Origin: Janthinobacterium sp. BJB426
Lineage (GTDB): Bacteria; Pseudomonadota; Gammaproteobacteria; Burkholderiales; Burkholderiaceae_D
Assembly (NCBI RefSeq): GCF_002735705.1
Contig: NZ_PDZL01000002.1
Span: 1 to 64,000, forward strand
Direction of reading: 5' to 3'
DNA length: 64,000 nt
A program made the translations under genes and the position numbers. The notes beneath the pieces were generated by a model. It was given only the letters and a program-made list of their open reading frames with translations, had not been told where the DNA came from and searched no databases. Each line of letters opens with the position of its first letter. The first letter of the stretch is position 1. This document shows positions 25,745 to 34,461 of the stretch, piece after piece.

Positions 25745-25751
25745 GAACAGC

Positions 25752-26081
25752 ATGAGCATACCGATCAGCAAAACACAGCAGCGCATCTGCGACAAATTCG
25801 GCTTGCCCGCGCAAGCACCGGAGCCCATGGTGGCCCTGGCCATCGGCAGCCTGGACCAGTCGCCCATCTATGGCACGCGCGTCGCGCTGCCGGAAAACGG
25901 CACCATCAGCTGGTTCATCCACTGCGGCGAACACGACGATGCCAGCGGCTTTTACCAGCCCCTGCATGCGGAACACTTGCACGACATGCTGCCGCAAGTG
26001 GTCGATTACCTGGCCTTGCCCAGCGGCGCCAGGTTCATCCTTGACCGCGAAGGCTACGAAGACGTGTGGCTGGAAGAGTGA
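25752..26081 (+). CDS. Imm33-like (DUF2185-type) protein
   Basis: A 109-residue protein. The segments SWFIHCGEHDDASGFYQPLHAEHLHDM and YLALPSGARFILDREGYEDVW (shortened here) resemble the DUF2185/Imm33 fold, which includes polymorphic-toxin immunity proteins and other small proteins of unknown role. No toxin gene is visible next to it, so an immunity role is not shown. It is joined to the preceding unknown gene. Confidence 0.5.
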   Translation: MSIPISKTQQRICDKFGLPAQAPEPMVALAIGSLDQSPIYGTRVALPENGTISWFIHCGEHDDASGFYQPLHAEHLHDMLPQVVDYLALPSGARFILDREGYEDVWLEE

Positions 26082-26166
26082 CTTTCTGACCGGCAAGATT
26101 GTCGTTGACGTTGATAAATAGGTATGGGATGCTGCGATTCCGTTTTCCACTGTCGAAAGCCGTATT

Positions 26167-27645
26167 TTGAACCCACGCTTCCCGTCTTTCCTGCTCGTCA
26201 TGGCGCTTGCCGCCGTGGCTGCTCCCGTCACTGCAGCGGTCACTGCCGCTCCCGCCAACCAGCAGAAAGTGTCCAACGCGGAGCAGGAGGTTGCCGCCTT
26301 CCTGCGCAGCGAAATGCAGGAGCGCCAGATTCCTGGGCTGCAACTGGCGGTGATCCAGGGTGGCAAGGTGGTGTTGACGCGCAATTTCGGCCTGGCCAGC
26401 CTGCAATACCAGGTGCCCGTGACGGAGACGAGCCTGTTTTCCATCAATTCGGCAACGAAATCGTTTGCGGGTGTGGCCGTGATGCAGCTGGTGCAGGAGG
26501 GCAAGATCGACCTGGCGGCGCCCATCGGCGAATACCTGACGGGGCTCCCGCCAGCCTGGCAAGCCGTGACGGTGACGCAACTGCTCAACCATACCTCGGG
26601 CTTGCCCGATGTGCTGGACCAGCGCAGCGGCAAGCTGGTGGGGCCGCTGCCGGACGATGGCGCTGCGGCGTGGACTGCCGTGCAGGCGCTGCCCGTGGAA
26701 GCTCAGCCAGGAGAGCGCTTCCGCTATAACCAGACCAATTACGTGTTGTTGGCGCAATTGATCGAGCGGCAAGGCGGCCAGCCCTTTACCACTTTCATCC
26801 AGCGCCGGCAGTTCGACGTGGCCGGCATGCGGCACAGTGGCTTTGGCGACGCGAAGGACGTGGTCGCCAACAAGGCCAGTTCCTACGTACTGGACCGGGG
26901 AGGCAAGGGTTACCGCAACGTGATCGAGGATTTCCCCGTCTTCATGCGCGCCGGGGCCGGTATCAACAGCAATGTGGGTGAACTGGCGAACTGGCTCATC
27001 GCGCTGCAGTCGGGACGCTTGCTGGCGCCCGCCGGTGTGGAACGGCTGTGGCAGCCGACCAGCTTAAGTGACGGCAAGCCGGCGCCGTGGGCGCTGGGCT
27101 GGCCCAGCATCGGCCGCAGTGAGCACCGCGCCGTGGCCGGCATCGGCGGCGCCCGCTCGGCCTTTTATGTGTATCCGGACGATGGCCTGGCCGTCATTAT
27201 CCTCAGCAACCTGGCCGGCGCCCAGCCGGAGCAGCTGATCGATACTATCGCAAGCTTCTACATTCCCGGCCTGCGCCAGCAGCGCGGCGGCGCGTATGCG
27301 GCCCACCTGCTGCGCAAGCAGGCGGCCATTGACGGTTTTGACGGGCTGGACAAGAAACTGACGGCCATCCGGCGCCAGCACGGGCTGTCGGAACCCACGG
27401 AAGACGACTTGAATGCCTGGGGTTACCGCCTGCTGGGACGGCAGCAAGCGAAGCAGGCGGCGGCCGTCTTCCAGCTGGGCGTACAACTGTACCCGCAAGG
27501 GGCGAATGGCCACGACAGCCTGGCCGAAGCGTACGAGGCGGACGGCGCGAAGGCGCAGGCCATCACGCATTATCGCCGTTCGCTGGAACTGGATCCGGGC
27601 AACACGCACGCCGTGGCGCGCCTGCGCGCGCTGGGCGTCAATTAG
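26167..27645 (+). CDS. Secreted serine hydrolase (beta-lactamase class C/PBP4* type) with C-terminal TPR-like segment
   Basis: A 492-residue protein. The N-terminal signal peptide requires a TTG start at 26167. The serine-beta-lactamase-like domain has the catalytic SxxK as SATK (about residue 97) and the YxN motif as YNQTNY (about residue 192). The HTSGL motif follows SxxK as expected. After residue 390, two TPR-like repeats (AKQAAAVFQLGVQLYPQ, AQAITHYRRSLELDPGN) end the protein. Such proteins are D-aminopeptidases, esterases or PBPs; the substrate is unknown. The gene converges with the DJ-1 gene. Confidence 0.88.
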   Translation: MNPRFPSFLLVMALAAVAAPVTAAVTAAPANQQKVSNAEQEVAAFLRSEMQERQIPGLQLAVIQGGKVVLTRNFGLASLQYQVPVTETSLFSINSATKSFAGVAVMQLVQEGKIDLAAPIGEYLTGLPPAWQAVTVTQLLNHTSGLPDVLDQRSGKLVGPLPDDGAAAWTAVQALPVEAQPGERFRYNQTNYVLLAQLIERQGGQPFTTFIQRRQFDVAGMRHSGFGDAKDVVANKASSYVLDRGGKGYRNVIEDFPVFMRAGAGINSNVGELANWLIALQSGRLLAPAGVERLWQPTSLSDGKPAPWALGWPSIGRSEHRAVAGIGGARSAFYVYPDDGLAVIILSNLAGAQPEQLIDTIASFYIPGLRQQRGGAYAAHLLRKQAAIDGFDGLDKKLTAIRRQHGLSEPTEDDLNAWGYRLLGRQQAKQAAAVFQLGVQLYPQGANGHDSLAEAYEADGAKAQAITHYRRSLELDPGNTHAVARLRALGVN

Positions 27646-28217
27646 CCGGCAGTCTTGCCGTGCTCGGCCCCGTGCATGGCCAGGTAGGCGGCCAGGTTGT
27701 CATCGGCGATGCCCAGGGCGCGCAAGACTTCCGCCGTGAAACTGACGGGCGCCGTGCCGGGCGCCGTGATGACGCGCTGGTCGGCCACGGCCCACGGCAC
27801 ATCCTGGTAGAGGGCGGCGCCCGCATAGCCGGTTGCCGTCAGGTTGTCGGCGGAATTGGAGGTGTGGCGTACGGTGTCGAGCACGCCAGCCTGCGCCAGC
27901 ACGCGCGTGCCGTCGCAAATGCCGGCCAGCACGATATTCTTGTCGCGGGCGGCGCGCAGCAACGGGCCCAGGTCGGGCGCCTTGCCGCTTTGCCAGTGGC
28001 TGCCGCCACACACCATCAGCAAGTCGAGTTCATCGAGCACAATTTCTTCCAGCGCCAGTTGCGGCGTGACCAGCATGCCGCCGGACGAGGTGACGGGCAA
28101 GCCGCCCGGCGTGGCGAACTGCGTGTAAAAGCCGTAATACAGGCGCGCCGTGGAATTGAGCAGGGCGGTTTCCCAATCGGCAAAGTTCTCGGTCAGTATG
28201 GTGATGGCACGTGTCAT
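27642..28217 (-). CDS. DJ-1/PfpI-family protein
   Basis: A 191-residue protein of the class I glutamine amidotransferase-like fold. The nucleophilic Cys is in VLAGICDGTRVL, at the family's elbow, and the substrate-binding Glu region is ITILTENFADWETAL. The ATG at 28217 has AGGA seven bases upstream; a longer reading from 28247 is unlikely. Members include chaperones, proteases and glyoxalase-like enzymes, so the activity is uncertain. Confidence 0.85.
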   Translation of the reverse strand: MTRAITILTENFADWETALLNSTARLYYGFYTQFATPGGLPVTSSGGMLVTPQLALEEIVLDELDLLMVCGGSHWQSGKAPDLGPLLRAARDKNIVLAGICDGTRVLAQAGVLDTVRHTSNSADNLTATGYAGAALYQDVPWAVADQRVITAPGTAPVSFTAEVLRALGIADDNLAAYLAMHGAEHGKTAG

Positions 28218-28396
28218 GAAAAGTCCTGTCGCTGGTGGAGATATCAATAGTAATACAGGCTCGTTGGCCTGCTGGTGCCGAAATCATAATAAAAAGCACT
28301 GACAATTTCTGTCAGGAGCGCGCAGGAAATAATGGTACAAGTTGCAACGGACTGCGCTACAATCGCTGGCCCGTCGCACGGGCATGTCTCCCTTGA

Positions 28397-30058
28397 ATGC
28401 CTACTATCTATCGCCCCATGCTGATTCTGTTTTGCCGTGTCCTGTTCAGCATTGCTGGCCTGCTGCTGTTCTTCCTCTTCGATCAGTTAAGCGCGAACGA
28501 ATGCCTGAAATTGAGCGTGTTACTCGCGGCCTTCCTGCTGGGCGTGGGCGGCGTGCTGCATGCGTGGCGCCGCAGCCCGAGCGCGATCTCCGTGCTGGTG
28601 CGCGTCGTCGTGCCCGTGTTTTACCTCGATGCCGCCATCAAGGGCTTCTTGCGTGGCTATTTTGGCATGCGGCCGAATCCAAATGCCGTTTTACAGGCGA
28701 TGTTTGCGACAGATCAAGCCGAAACGGGCGAGTTTTTGCTGCACAACAGCGTTGCCCTGGCGCAAGCAGCCGGCTGCTTTGTGCTCGTGACGGCGGCGGT
28801 GCTGCTGGCCGACCGCCAGTTGCAGCGCTGGCACGCTGCGCGCGCCGTTGCGGCGCCGGGCCTGCCGCAAAAATGCCTGGCCGCCAGCATGGCCGTCTTT
28901 CTCGTGCTGCTGCACGTCAACACCACCATGCGGCGCGAAAATCCGGCCCTGTTCTGGCCGCTGCGCTATCAGCAGTACAGCGCGCAGCTGCAAGCGATGC
29001 AATCGATGCAGCACGCGCTGACGGCGGCCATGTCCGCGCCGCGCGACTGGGATGTACGCTACGCAGGCGAGGATGCCCGCACCGTCATCTTGGTGATCGG
29101 CGAGAGCACCAACCGCGCCTCGATGTCGCTGTATGGCTATCCGCGCGCCACCACGCCCCAGCTCGACGCCATGCGCTCGAAGCTGCTGGTATTCAATGAC
29201 GTGATTTCGCCGGCCGCCAGCACGGTGGAATCGATGATGACGATGCTGACGCCCGCCGATATCGGCAACCCCGACGCGTGGATGGCCAAGCCGAACTTGC
29301 TGATGCTGGCCGAGGCGGCCGGCTACAAGACGTTCTGGGTGTCGAACCAGACGCGCAACGATGGCTGGATCGGGCTGCTGGCGGGCGAGGCCGATGAGAG
29401 CGACTTCATCAACTATGGCACTGGTCGCGGCGAAAACAATTTTGATGGCAACCTGTTCCAGCCCTTCGCCCATGCGCTGCGCGACGAGGCGCCGAAAAAG
29501 CTTATCGTCGTGCATTTGCTGGGCGCCCATCCCAGCTACGACATGCGCTACCCGAGCCGCTTCGCGCATTTCGACCGGGCGCACGACGCCGTCAGCGCGC
29601 AGATGGAACACCAGGGCAGGTCAAGCTGGATACGCAACCAGCGCGACGAGTACGACAACGCCATCCGCTATGGCGATTATGTGCTGGGCACCCTGATCGG
29701 CATGACGGAAAAGGCCAAGACCGACCGCGCCGCCTCGCTGCTGTTCGTTTCCGACCACGGGCAGGAAGTGGGCTACAGCCGCAATCACGCGGGCCATTCC
29801 GCCTCGGACAAGAGCGGCTATGAAATTCCCATGCTGATCTGGGACAACCAGCAAGCGCCGCAATCGGCGGCCGTCCGCGCCGCGCTGGAAAACCGGCCAT
29901 ACCAAACGGACAAGCTCGATGCGACCGTGCTGGGCTTGCTGAAGATCGAAACGCGCTATTACGCAGCGCAGGACGATATCCTCAGCAGCGCCTTTTTGCC
30001 CGTACAGCGCTTCATGAATGGCTTGCGCTACCAGCGCGCCGCGCCGCTGGCCCGCTGA
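28397..30058 (+). CDS. Phosphoethanolamine transferase (EptA/CptA type)
   Basis: A 553-residue inner-membrane enzyme. TM segments are at about 13-30, 39-55, 70-90, 115-135 and 155-170. The sulfatase-like catalytic domain follows: VILVIGESTNRASMSLYGY holds the nucleophilic Thr, VVHLLGAHPSYD the His, and FVSDHGQEVGYS the metal-binding Asp-His. The enzyme adds phosphoethanolamine to lipid A or to the LPS core, lowering the charge of the outer membrane. No two-component genes flank it. The start, ATG 28397, lacks a good ribosome site. Confidence 0.88.
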   Translation: MPTIYRPMLILFCRVLFSIAGLLLFFLFDQLSANECLKLSVLLAAFLLGVGGVLHAWRRSPSAISVLVRVVVPVFYLDAAIKGFLRGYFGMRPNPNAVLQAMFATDQAETGEFLLHNSVALAQAAGCFVLVTAAVLLADRQLQRWHAARAVAAPGLPQKCLAASMAVFLVLLHVNTTMRRENPALFWPLRYQQYSAQLQAMQSMQHALTAAMSAPRDWDVRYAGEDARTVILVIGESTNRASMSLYGYPRATTPQLDAMRSKLLVFNDVISPAASTVESMMTMLTPADIGNPDAWMAKPNLLMLAEAAGYKTFWVSNQTRNDGWIGLLAGEADESDFINYGTGRGENNFDGNLFQPFAHALRDEAPKKLIVVHLLGAHPSYDMRYPSRFAHFDRAHDAVSAQMEHQGRSSWIRNQRDEYDNAIRYGDYVLGTLIGMTEKAKTDRAASLLFVSDHGQEVGYSRNHAGHSASDKSGYEIPMLIWDNQQAPQSAAVRAALENRPYQTDKLDATVLGLLKIETRYYAAQDDILSSAFLPVQRFMNGLRYQRAAPLAR

Positions 30059-30072
30059 CGCCGCAATGCAAA

Positions 30073-30109
30073 GGCCCGACGCCGCCGCAGAAAGCGGCGG
30101 GGCCGGGCC
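30073..30109. terminator. GC-rich hairpin between convergent genes
   Basis: CCGCCGC pairs with GCGGCGG, and further outer GC pairs (GGCCC with GGGCC) extend the stem. No T run follows, so it is at most a weak or Rho-assisted terminator between the phosphoethanolamine transferase and the ferredoxin reductase. Confidence 0.55.
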
Positions 30110-30136
30110 CCTGGGGTGTTGCGGATGCCTTGCGGA

Positions 30137-30910
30137 TTACTTCTCGGCGAACGCGCGCTCGACCACGAAGTCACCAGGCGTCGAGGTATTGCCTTCCTTG
30201 AAGCCACGCGCTTCCAGCATTTCCTTCAGGTCGCGCAGCATTTCCGAGCTGCCGCAGATCATGACGCGGTCTTCGGCCGGATTGAGTGCCGGCACGCCCA
30301 GATCTTCGGCCAGCTTGCCGTTCTCGATCAGTTCGGTGATGCGGCCCATGTTGCGGAAGTCTTCGCGCGTCACGGTCGGGTAGTAGCGCAGCTTGTCGCT
30401 GACCATTTCGCCCAGGAATTCATGCTTCGGCAAATGCTCTTCCAGCAAGTCGTGGTAAGCCAGTTCATCGACCTGGCGCACGCCGTGCACGAGGATCAGC
30501 TGGTCGAAGCGCTCGTAGATGTCCGGATCGCGCACGATGCTGAGGAATGGCGCCAGGCCGGTGCCCGTCGACAGCATGTACAGGCGCTTGCCTGGCAGCA
30601 GGTAGTCGGACACCAGGGTGCCCGTCGGCTTGCGGCCGACGATGACGGTGTCGCCCACTTGCAAATGTTGCAAACGCGACGTCAAAGGACCGCCTGGTAC
30701 CTTGATGCTGAAAAATTCCAGGTGGTCTTCGTAATTGGCGCTGGCGATACTGTAGGCACGCAGCAGGGGCTTGCCATCGACGCGCAGGCCGATCATGGTG
30801 AAGTGACCATTCGAGAAACGCAGCGATGGGTCGCGCGTGGTGGTAAAGGAGAACAGGGTATCCGTCCAGTGGTGCACGCTTAAAACGCGCTCTTCATTCA
30901 TCGAACTCAT
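30137..30910 (-). CDS. fpr: Ferredoxin-NADP reductase
   Basis: A 257-residue flavoprotein that passes electrons between NADPH and ferredoxin or flavodoxin. The start MSSMNEERVLSVHHW (ATG 30910) matches Pseudomonas FPRs. The FAD-binding stretch is LLRAYSIASANYED, the NADP segments are LSTGTGLAPFLSIVRDP and VMICGSSEMLRDLKEML, and the C-terminus ends FVVERAFAEK, the usual FPR tail that stacks on FAD. It stands as a single gene. Confidence 0.95.
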   Translation of the reverse strand: MSSMNEERVLSVHHWTDTLFSFTTTRDPSLRFSNGHFTMIGLRVDGKPLLRAYSIASANYEDHLEFFSIKVPGGPLTSRLQHLQVGDTVIVGRKPTGTLVSDYLLPGKRLYMLSTGTGLAPFLSIVRDPDIYERFDQLILVHGVRQVDELAYHDLLEEHLPKHEFLGEMVSDKLRYYPTVTREDFRNMGRITELIENGKLAEDLGVPALNPAEDRVMICGSSEMLRDLKEMLEARGFKEGNTSTPGDFVVERAFAEK

Positions 30911-31143
30911 AGTATTTGTTGGCTGGTCAAAAAAATGGTTAGTTGCTGGCAACTGCTGGCAAAAGTGAAACCCTGTGTAGGCCCAGACGCTATTGTACCG
31001 GCCTCCACACGAAATTGTTACCGTCTATCGCCGCCAATGCTGCCGCACACGGTGCCAACATTATAGTGCGGATGGCAAGATCGGGCTGGATTTCGCCCGG
31101 AAACGGGCTGTGGGCATGCGGACTCTTGACCTGGCTCAGTTTT

Positions 31144-32295
31144 TCAAGGCGCCGCGCCAGGGTTGCCGCCAGCGCATGCCGGCGCGGCCGTGGCGGCGCC
31201 CCGGAAGCGCCGGCGCAGGGCAGCATTGGCCGGGTCGGACACGTAGCGGGCCACGAGGGCGGCCGCCAGCGCCGTCGCGGCCAGGAACAGCGCCAGCCAC
31301 GGCAGCCGTTCCGCGTAGCCCAGGCCCGCCTTGTCGACCACATTGCGCATGCCGGCCAGCACGATGATATGGAACAAATACAGCTCATAGCTGTGCCGTC
31401 CCAGCCATTGCAGCGGGCCGGAGCGGCCCTGGCCCGCCGTCTGGCCCGCCGTGGCGCCCACGATGTAGGCTGCGCCAGCCACGGCGATCCACGTAAAACC
31501 GAATACCTCATGGCCACCGATGCCGCGCACGTACAGGGCCGCCAGGACCAGGCCCGCTGTCCAGCGCAAGAATCGCCCGGCCCGCGCACCTGGTTGCCAG
31601 CGTTGCGTCAGCAGGGCCGTCAGGCAACCGATGGCGATGGCGTCGAAGCAGGCAAAGTAGCCGTACATGAAGTAAATCTCGTTGTCCGCATGCAGGCTGC
31701 GGTACACGGGGCCGGCGACGATGGCAGCGCCGCACAGCAGCGTGATCCAGTGCCGTCGGCGCAGCAGGCGGCACGACAGGGGCAGCAGCAGATAAAACAT
31801 TTCTTCGACCGATAGCGACCAGTACACGTTCAGGCAGTAATTGAAATAGCCGGCGCTTTGCATCAGCACGTTGTGCCAGAAGGTCAGGATGGAAGCGATG
31901 GCGATGACGAAGTAACTGGCGGGCAAGTCCTTGCCGCCATCGGAATTGGCAAAGAAGGGCACGTCGAGCACCCCCAGCAATACGATGATGGACAGGGCCA
32001 GCAGCAGCGCGGGCAGCAGGCGGGTGATGCGGTAGACATAGAACGCCGCCAGGTCGATGCGCGCCAGGTCACCCCAGCGCCGCAGCGAGGTCGATGTGAT
32101 CAAATAGCCGGAAATGACGAAAAACATGGTCACGCCGTAATTGCCCTGGTAGGCGGCTTTCAATAGCCAAGTCGGCAGAACGCCGAGCGGGCTGTTCTTC
32201 AAGCCGTAGGCCAGGGCGAAGTGCAATGCCAGCACGCACAGGATGGCGGCGCCGCGCAGGGCGTCGATGTGATTGTTGCGGGTATGCAATGGCAT
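31144..32295 (-). CDS. Membrane acyltransferase (acyltransferase 3 family)
   Basis: A 383-residue membrane protein. It opens NNHIDALRGAAILCVLALHFAL, with the family His in TM1, followed by TMFFVISGYLIT and WSLSVEEMFYLLLPL, the two most conserved segments of this family. About ten TM segments are present. Members O-acetylate polysaccharides, Nod factors and LPS. No sugar-synthesis genes are near, so its acceptor cannot be told. It diverges from the DASS symporter gene, with 252 intergenic bases. Confidence 0.88.
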   Translation of the reverse strand: MPLHTRNNHIDALRGAAILCVLALHFALAYGLKNSPLGVLPTWLLKAAYQGNYGVTMFFVISGYLITSTSLRRWGDLARIDLAAFYVYRITRLLPALLLALSIIVLLGVLDVPFFANSDGGKDLPASYFVIAIASILTFWHNVLMQSAGYFNYCLNVYWSLSVEEMFYLLLPLSCRLLRRRHWITLLCGAAIVAGPVYRSLHADNEIYFMYGYFACFDAIAIGCLTALLTQRWQPGARAGRFLRWTAGLVLAALYVRGIGGHEVFGFTWIAVAGAAYIVGATAGQTAGQGRSGPLQWLGRHSYELYLFHIIVLAGMRNVVDKAGLGYAERLPWLALFLAATALAAALVARYVSDPANAALRRRFRGAATAAPACAGGNPGAAP

Positions 32296-32547
32296 CCTCG
32301 TGGGGGCGGGCGGCAGGAAGGGCGATTATGTGAGAGATGCCGCGCGCAGGTCAACGATTTTGCAATTGCCGGCAAAGGCGCGCCGAATGGAGCAGGAGAC
32401 GGGCAGTCTTGCGTGTATGATATTGCCGAACAGAATTGTTGGGCATCTGTCATCTTGCGGGCGCGCTTCTTGTGCCTGCCAGCCCATGAATCTGCGTGCA
32501 CGATTCCTGCCGCCACGATGCCCGACCCACAGCGAAAGGTAATAAAG

Positions 32548-34053
32548 ATGTATAAAACAGTGCGCGACCTGTTCCTGCATTTCAAGGAAGCCGTCCCATT
32601 CCGCCTCGTCCCCGCCCTGATCTGCACGATCTTGCTGGTGAGCATGCTATTGCTGCCGGCGCCCGATGGCTTGACGCCCAAGGCCTGGGGCCTGGTGGCG
32701 ATCTTCCTCACCACGATTTTGGCGATCATATTAAAAGTCATGCCGATCGGCGTGATGGCCATGATGGCCATCGTCATCGTGTCGCTGTCGCAAGTGACGT
32801 CGACCTCGTCCAAGGGCGCCATCACGGATGCGCTCAGCAGTTTCTCGAATCCCCTGATCTGGCTGATCGTCGTGGCAATCCTGATTTCGCGCGGCCTGAA
32901 AAAGACGGGATTGGGCAGCCGCATCGGCCTGCTGTTCATCTCGCTGCTCGGCAAGCGCACCATGGGCATCGGCTATGGCCTGGCCATCTGCGAACTGGTG
33001 CTGGCGCCATTTACGCCAAGTAACACGGCACGCGGCGGCGGCATCGTCCATCCTGTCATGAAATCGATCGCCAACGCCTTCGATTCGGACCCGGCCAAGG
33101 GCACGGAAAAGAAGGTCGGCACCTACCTGGCCCTCGTCAACTACCACGCCAATCCCATCACGTCTGCCATGTTCCTGACGGCCACGGCGCCCAATCCGCT
33201 GGTGGTCGACTTCGTGGCCAAGGCCAGCGGCCAGAGTTTCCACCTGACATGGACGACCTGGGCCCTGTGCATGCTGCTGCCGGGCCTGGTCTGCCTGCTG
33301 GTGATGCCGCTGATTATCTACTGGCTGTCGCCGCCGGAACTGAAAGCCACGCCGGACGCCGTCACCTACGCCAAGGCGGAGCTGAAAAGCATGGGCCTGC
33401 TGTCGCCGTCGGAAAAAGTCATGCTGGGCACCTTCGCCTTGCTGCTCTTGCTGTGGGCCAACGTGCCTGCCATGCTGTTCGGCCCCGCGTTTTCGCTCGA
33501 TGCGACGGTGGTCGCCTTTGTCGGCTTGTTCGTGCTGATCATTACCGGCACCATCGACTGGGATGACGTCTTGTCGGAAAAGAGCGCCTGGGACACCCTC
33601 GTGTGGTTCGGCGCGCTCGTCATGATGGCCGAGCAACTGAACAAGACGGGCGTGATAGCCTGGTTCTCGGCCGGCATGAAGGCGGCGATTGTCGCCAGCG
33701 GCATGGACTGGCTGCCGATCGCCGGCGTCCTGGTGCTGGTGTTTGTCTTTTCGCATTATTTCTTCGCCAGCACGACGGCCCACATCAGCGCCATGCTGCT
33801 GGCCTTCCTGACGGTGGGCCTGCACCTGATCCCGGCCGAATACCACGTGCCCTTCATGCTGATGATGACGGCCGGCTCGGCCATCATGATGACCCTGACC
33901 CACTATGCGACGGGCACCTCGCCCATCATCTTCGGCAGCGGCTTCGTGACCATGGGCAACTGGTGGCGCGTCGGCTTCATCATGTGCGTAGTGGAACTGT
34001 TGATCTTTGCCGTCGTCGGCACGACCTGGTGGAAGGTGCTGGGCTACTGGTAA
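32548..34053 (+). CDS. DASS-family sodium-coupled anion symporter (di-/tricarboxylate)
   Basis: A 501-residue inner-membrane transporter. About twelve TM segments begin at residues 18-35. The two SNT/substrate-binding motifs are FTPSNTARGGGIVHPVM and TLTHYATGTSPIIFGSGFV. The closest look is to bacterial dicarboxylate, citrate and 2-oxoglutarate carriers (CitT/DASS). The ATG at 32548 gives MYKTVRDLFLHF. It has no evident operon partner. The substrate is not fixed by the sequence. Confidence 0.9.
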   Translation: MYKTVRDLFLHFKEAVPFRLVPALICTILLVSMLLLPAPDGLTPKAWGLVAIFLTTILAIILKVMPIGVMAMMAIVIVSLSQVTSTSSKGAITDALSSFSNPLIWLIVVAILISRGLKKTGLGSRIGLLFISLLGKRTMGIGYGLAICELVLAPFTPSNTARGGGIVHPVMKSIANAFDSDPAKGTEKKVGTYLALVNYHANPITSAMFLTATAPNPLVVDFVAKASGQSFHLTWTTWALCMLLPGLVCLLVMPLIIYWLSPPELKATPDAVTYAKAELKSMGLLSPSEKVMLGTFALLLLLWANVPAMLFGPAFSLDATVVAFVGLFVLIITGTIDWDDVLSEKSAWDTLVWFGALVMMAEQLNKTGVIAWFSAGMKAAIVASGMDWLPIAGVLVLVFVFSHYFFASTTAHISAMLLAFLTVGLHLIPAEYHVPFMLMMTAGSAIMMTLTHYATGTSPIIFGSGFVTMGNWWRVGFIMCVVELLIFAVVGTTWWKVLGYW

Positions 34054-34066
34054 AGCAGGCGGCTCG

Positions 34067-34441
34067 TCACGGCAGCTGGCCGCGCACGACGTGCAGCAGA
34101 TATTCGCGCGCGGCAGCCCGTTCCATGCCTTTTTCCATCAGCAGCGGCAACAGGCGCGCAAACAGCTGGCGCCGCTCCTGGCTGGCCTCGGAGGTGCTGC
34201 GCCGGTCCGAAAAGAAATCCATCAGGGTCGAACCGCACAGGCAATTGCGGTAGACCTCGACGATGGCCACGTTGTTATCGTCGAAGCTTTGTTTCAGCCC
34301 GGAGACATTCTGGCGCATCGCCTGCGTCTGCCCGATGAATTCGTCCGCCGTGGCGAAGACGCGCCCGCAACAGGCGCAATGCTTGGGAAAGGCGGCTTCG
34401 GCCAGGGCGCGCAAGCCTTCGAAGAACAACTGATCCGGCAT
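34067..34441 (-). CDS. Small Cys-containing protein of unknown function, end of the signalling operon
   Basis: A 124-residue cytosolic protein, starting at ATG 34441 with GGAG five bases upstream. It carries CACCGRVF and CLCGS, four or more cysteines that could bind a metal. A DDNNVAIVEVYRNC stretch and a helical C-terminus with LFARLLPLLMEKG follow. I do not recognise the family. It starts 21 bases after the response regulator stop, so it is co-transcribed and may be an output or accessory part of the system. Confidence 0.55.
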   Translation of the reverse strand: MPDQLFFEGLRALAEAAFPKHCACCGRVFATADEFIGQTQAMRQNVSGLKQSFDDNNVAIVEVYRNCLCGSTLMDFFSDRRSTSEASQERRQLFARLLPLLMEKGMERAAAREYLLHVVRGQLP

Positions 34442-34461
34442 GCTGACTCCTGGTGGCGCGC

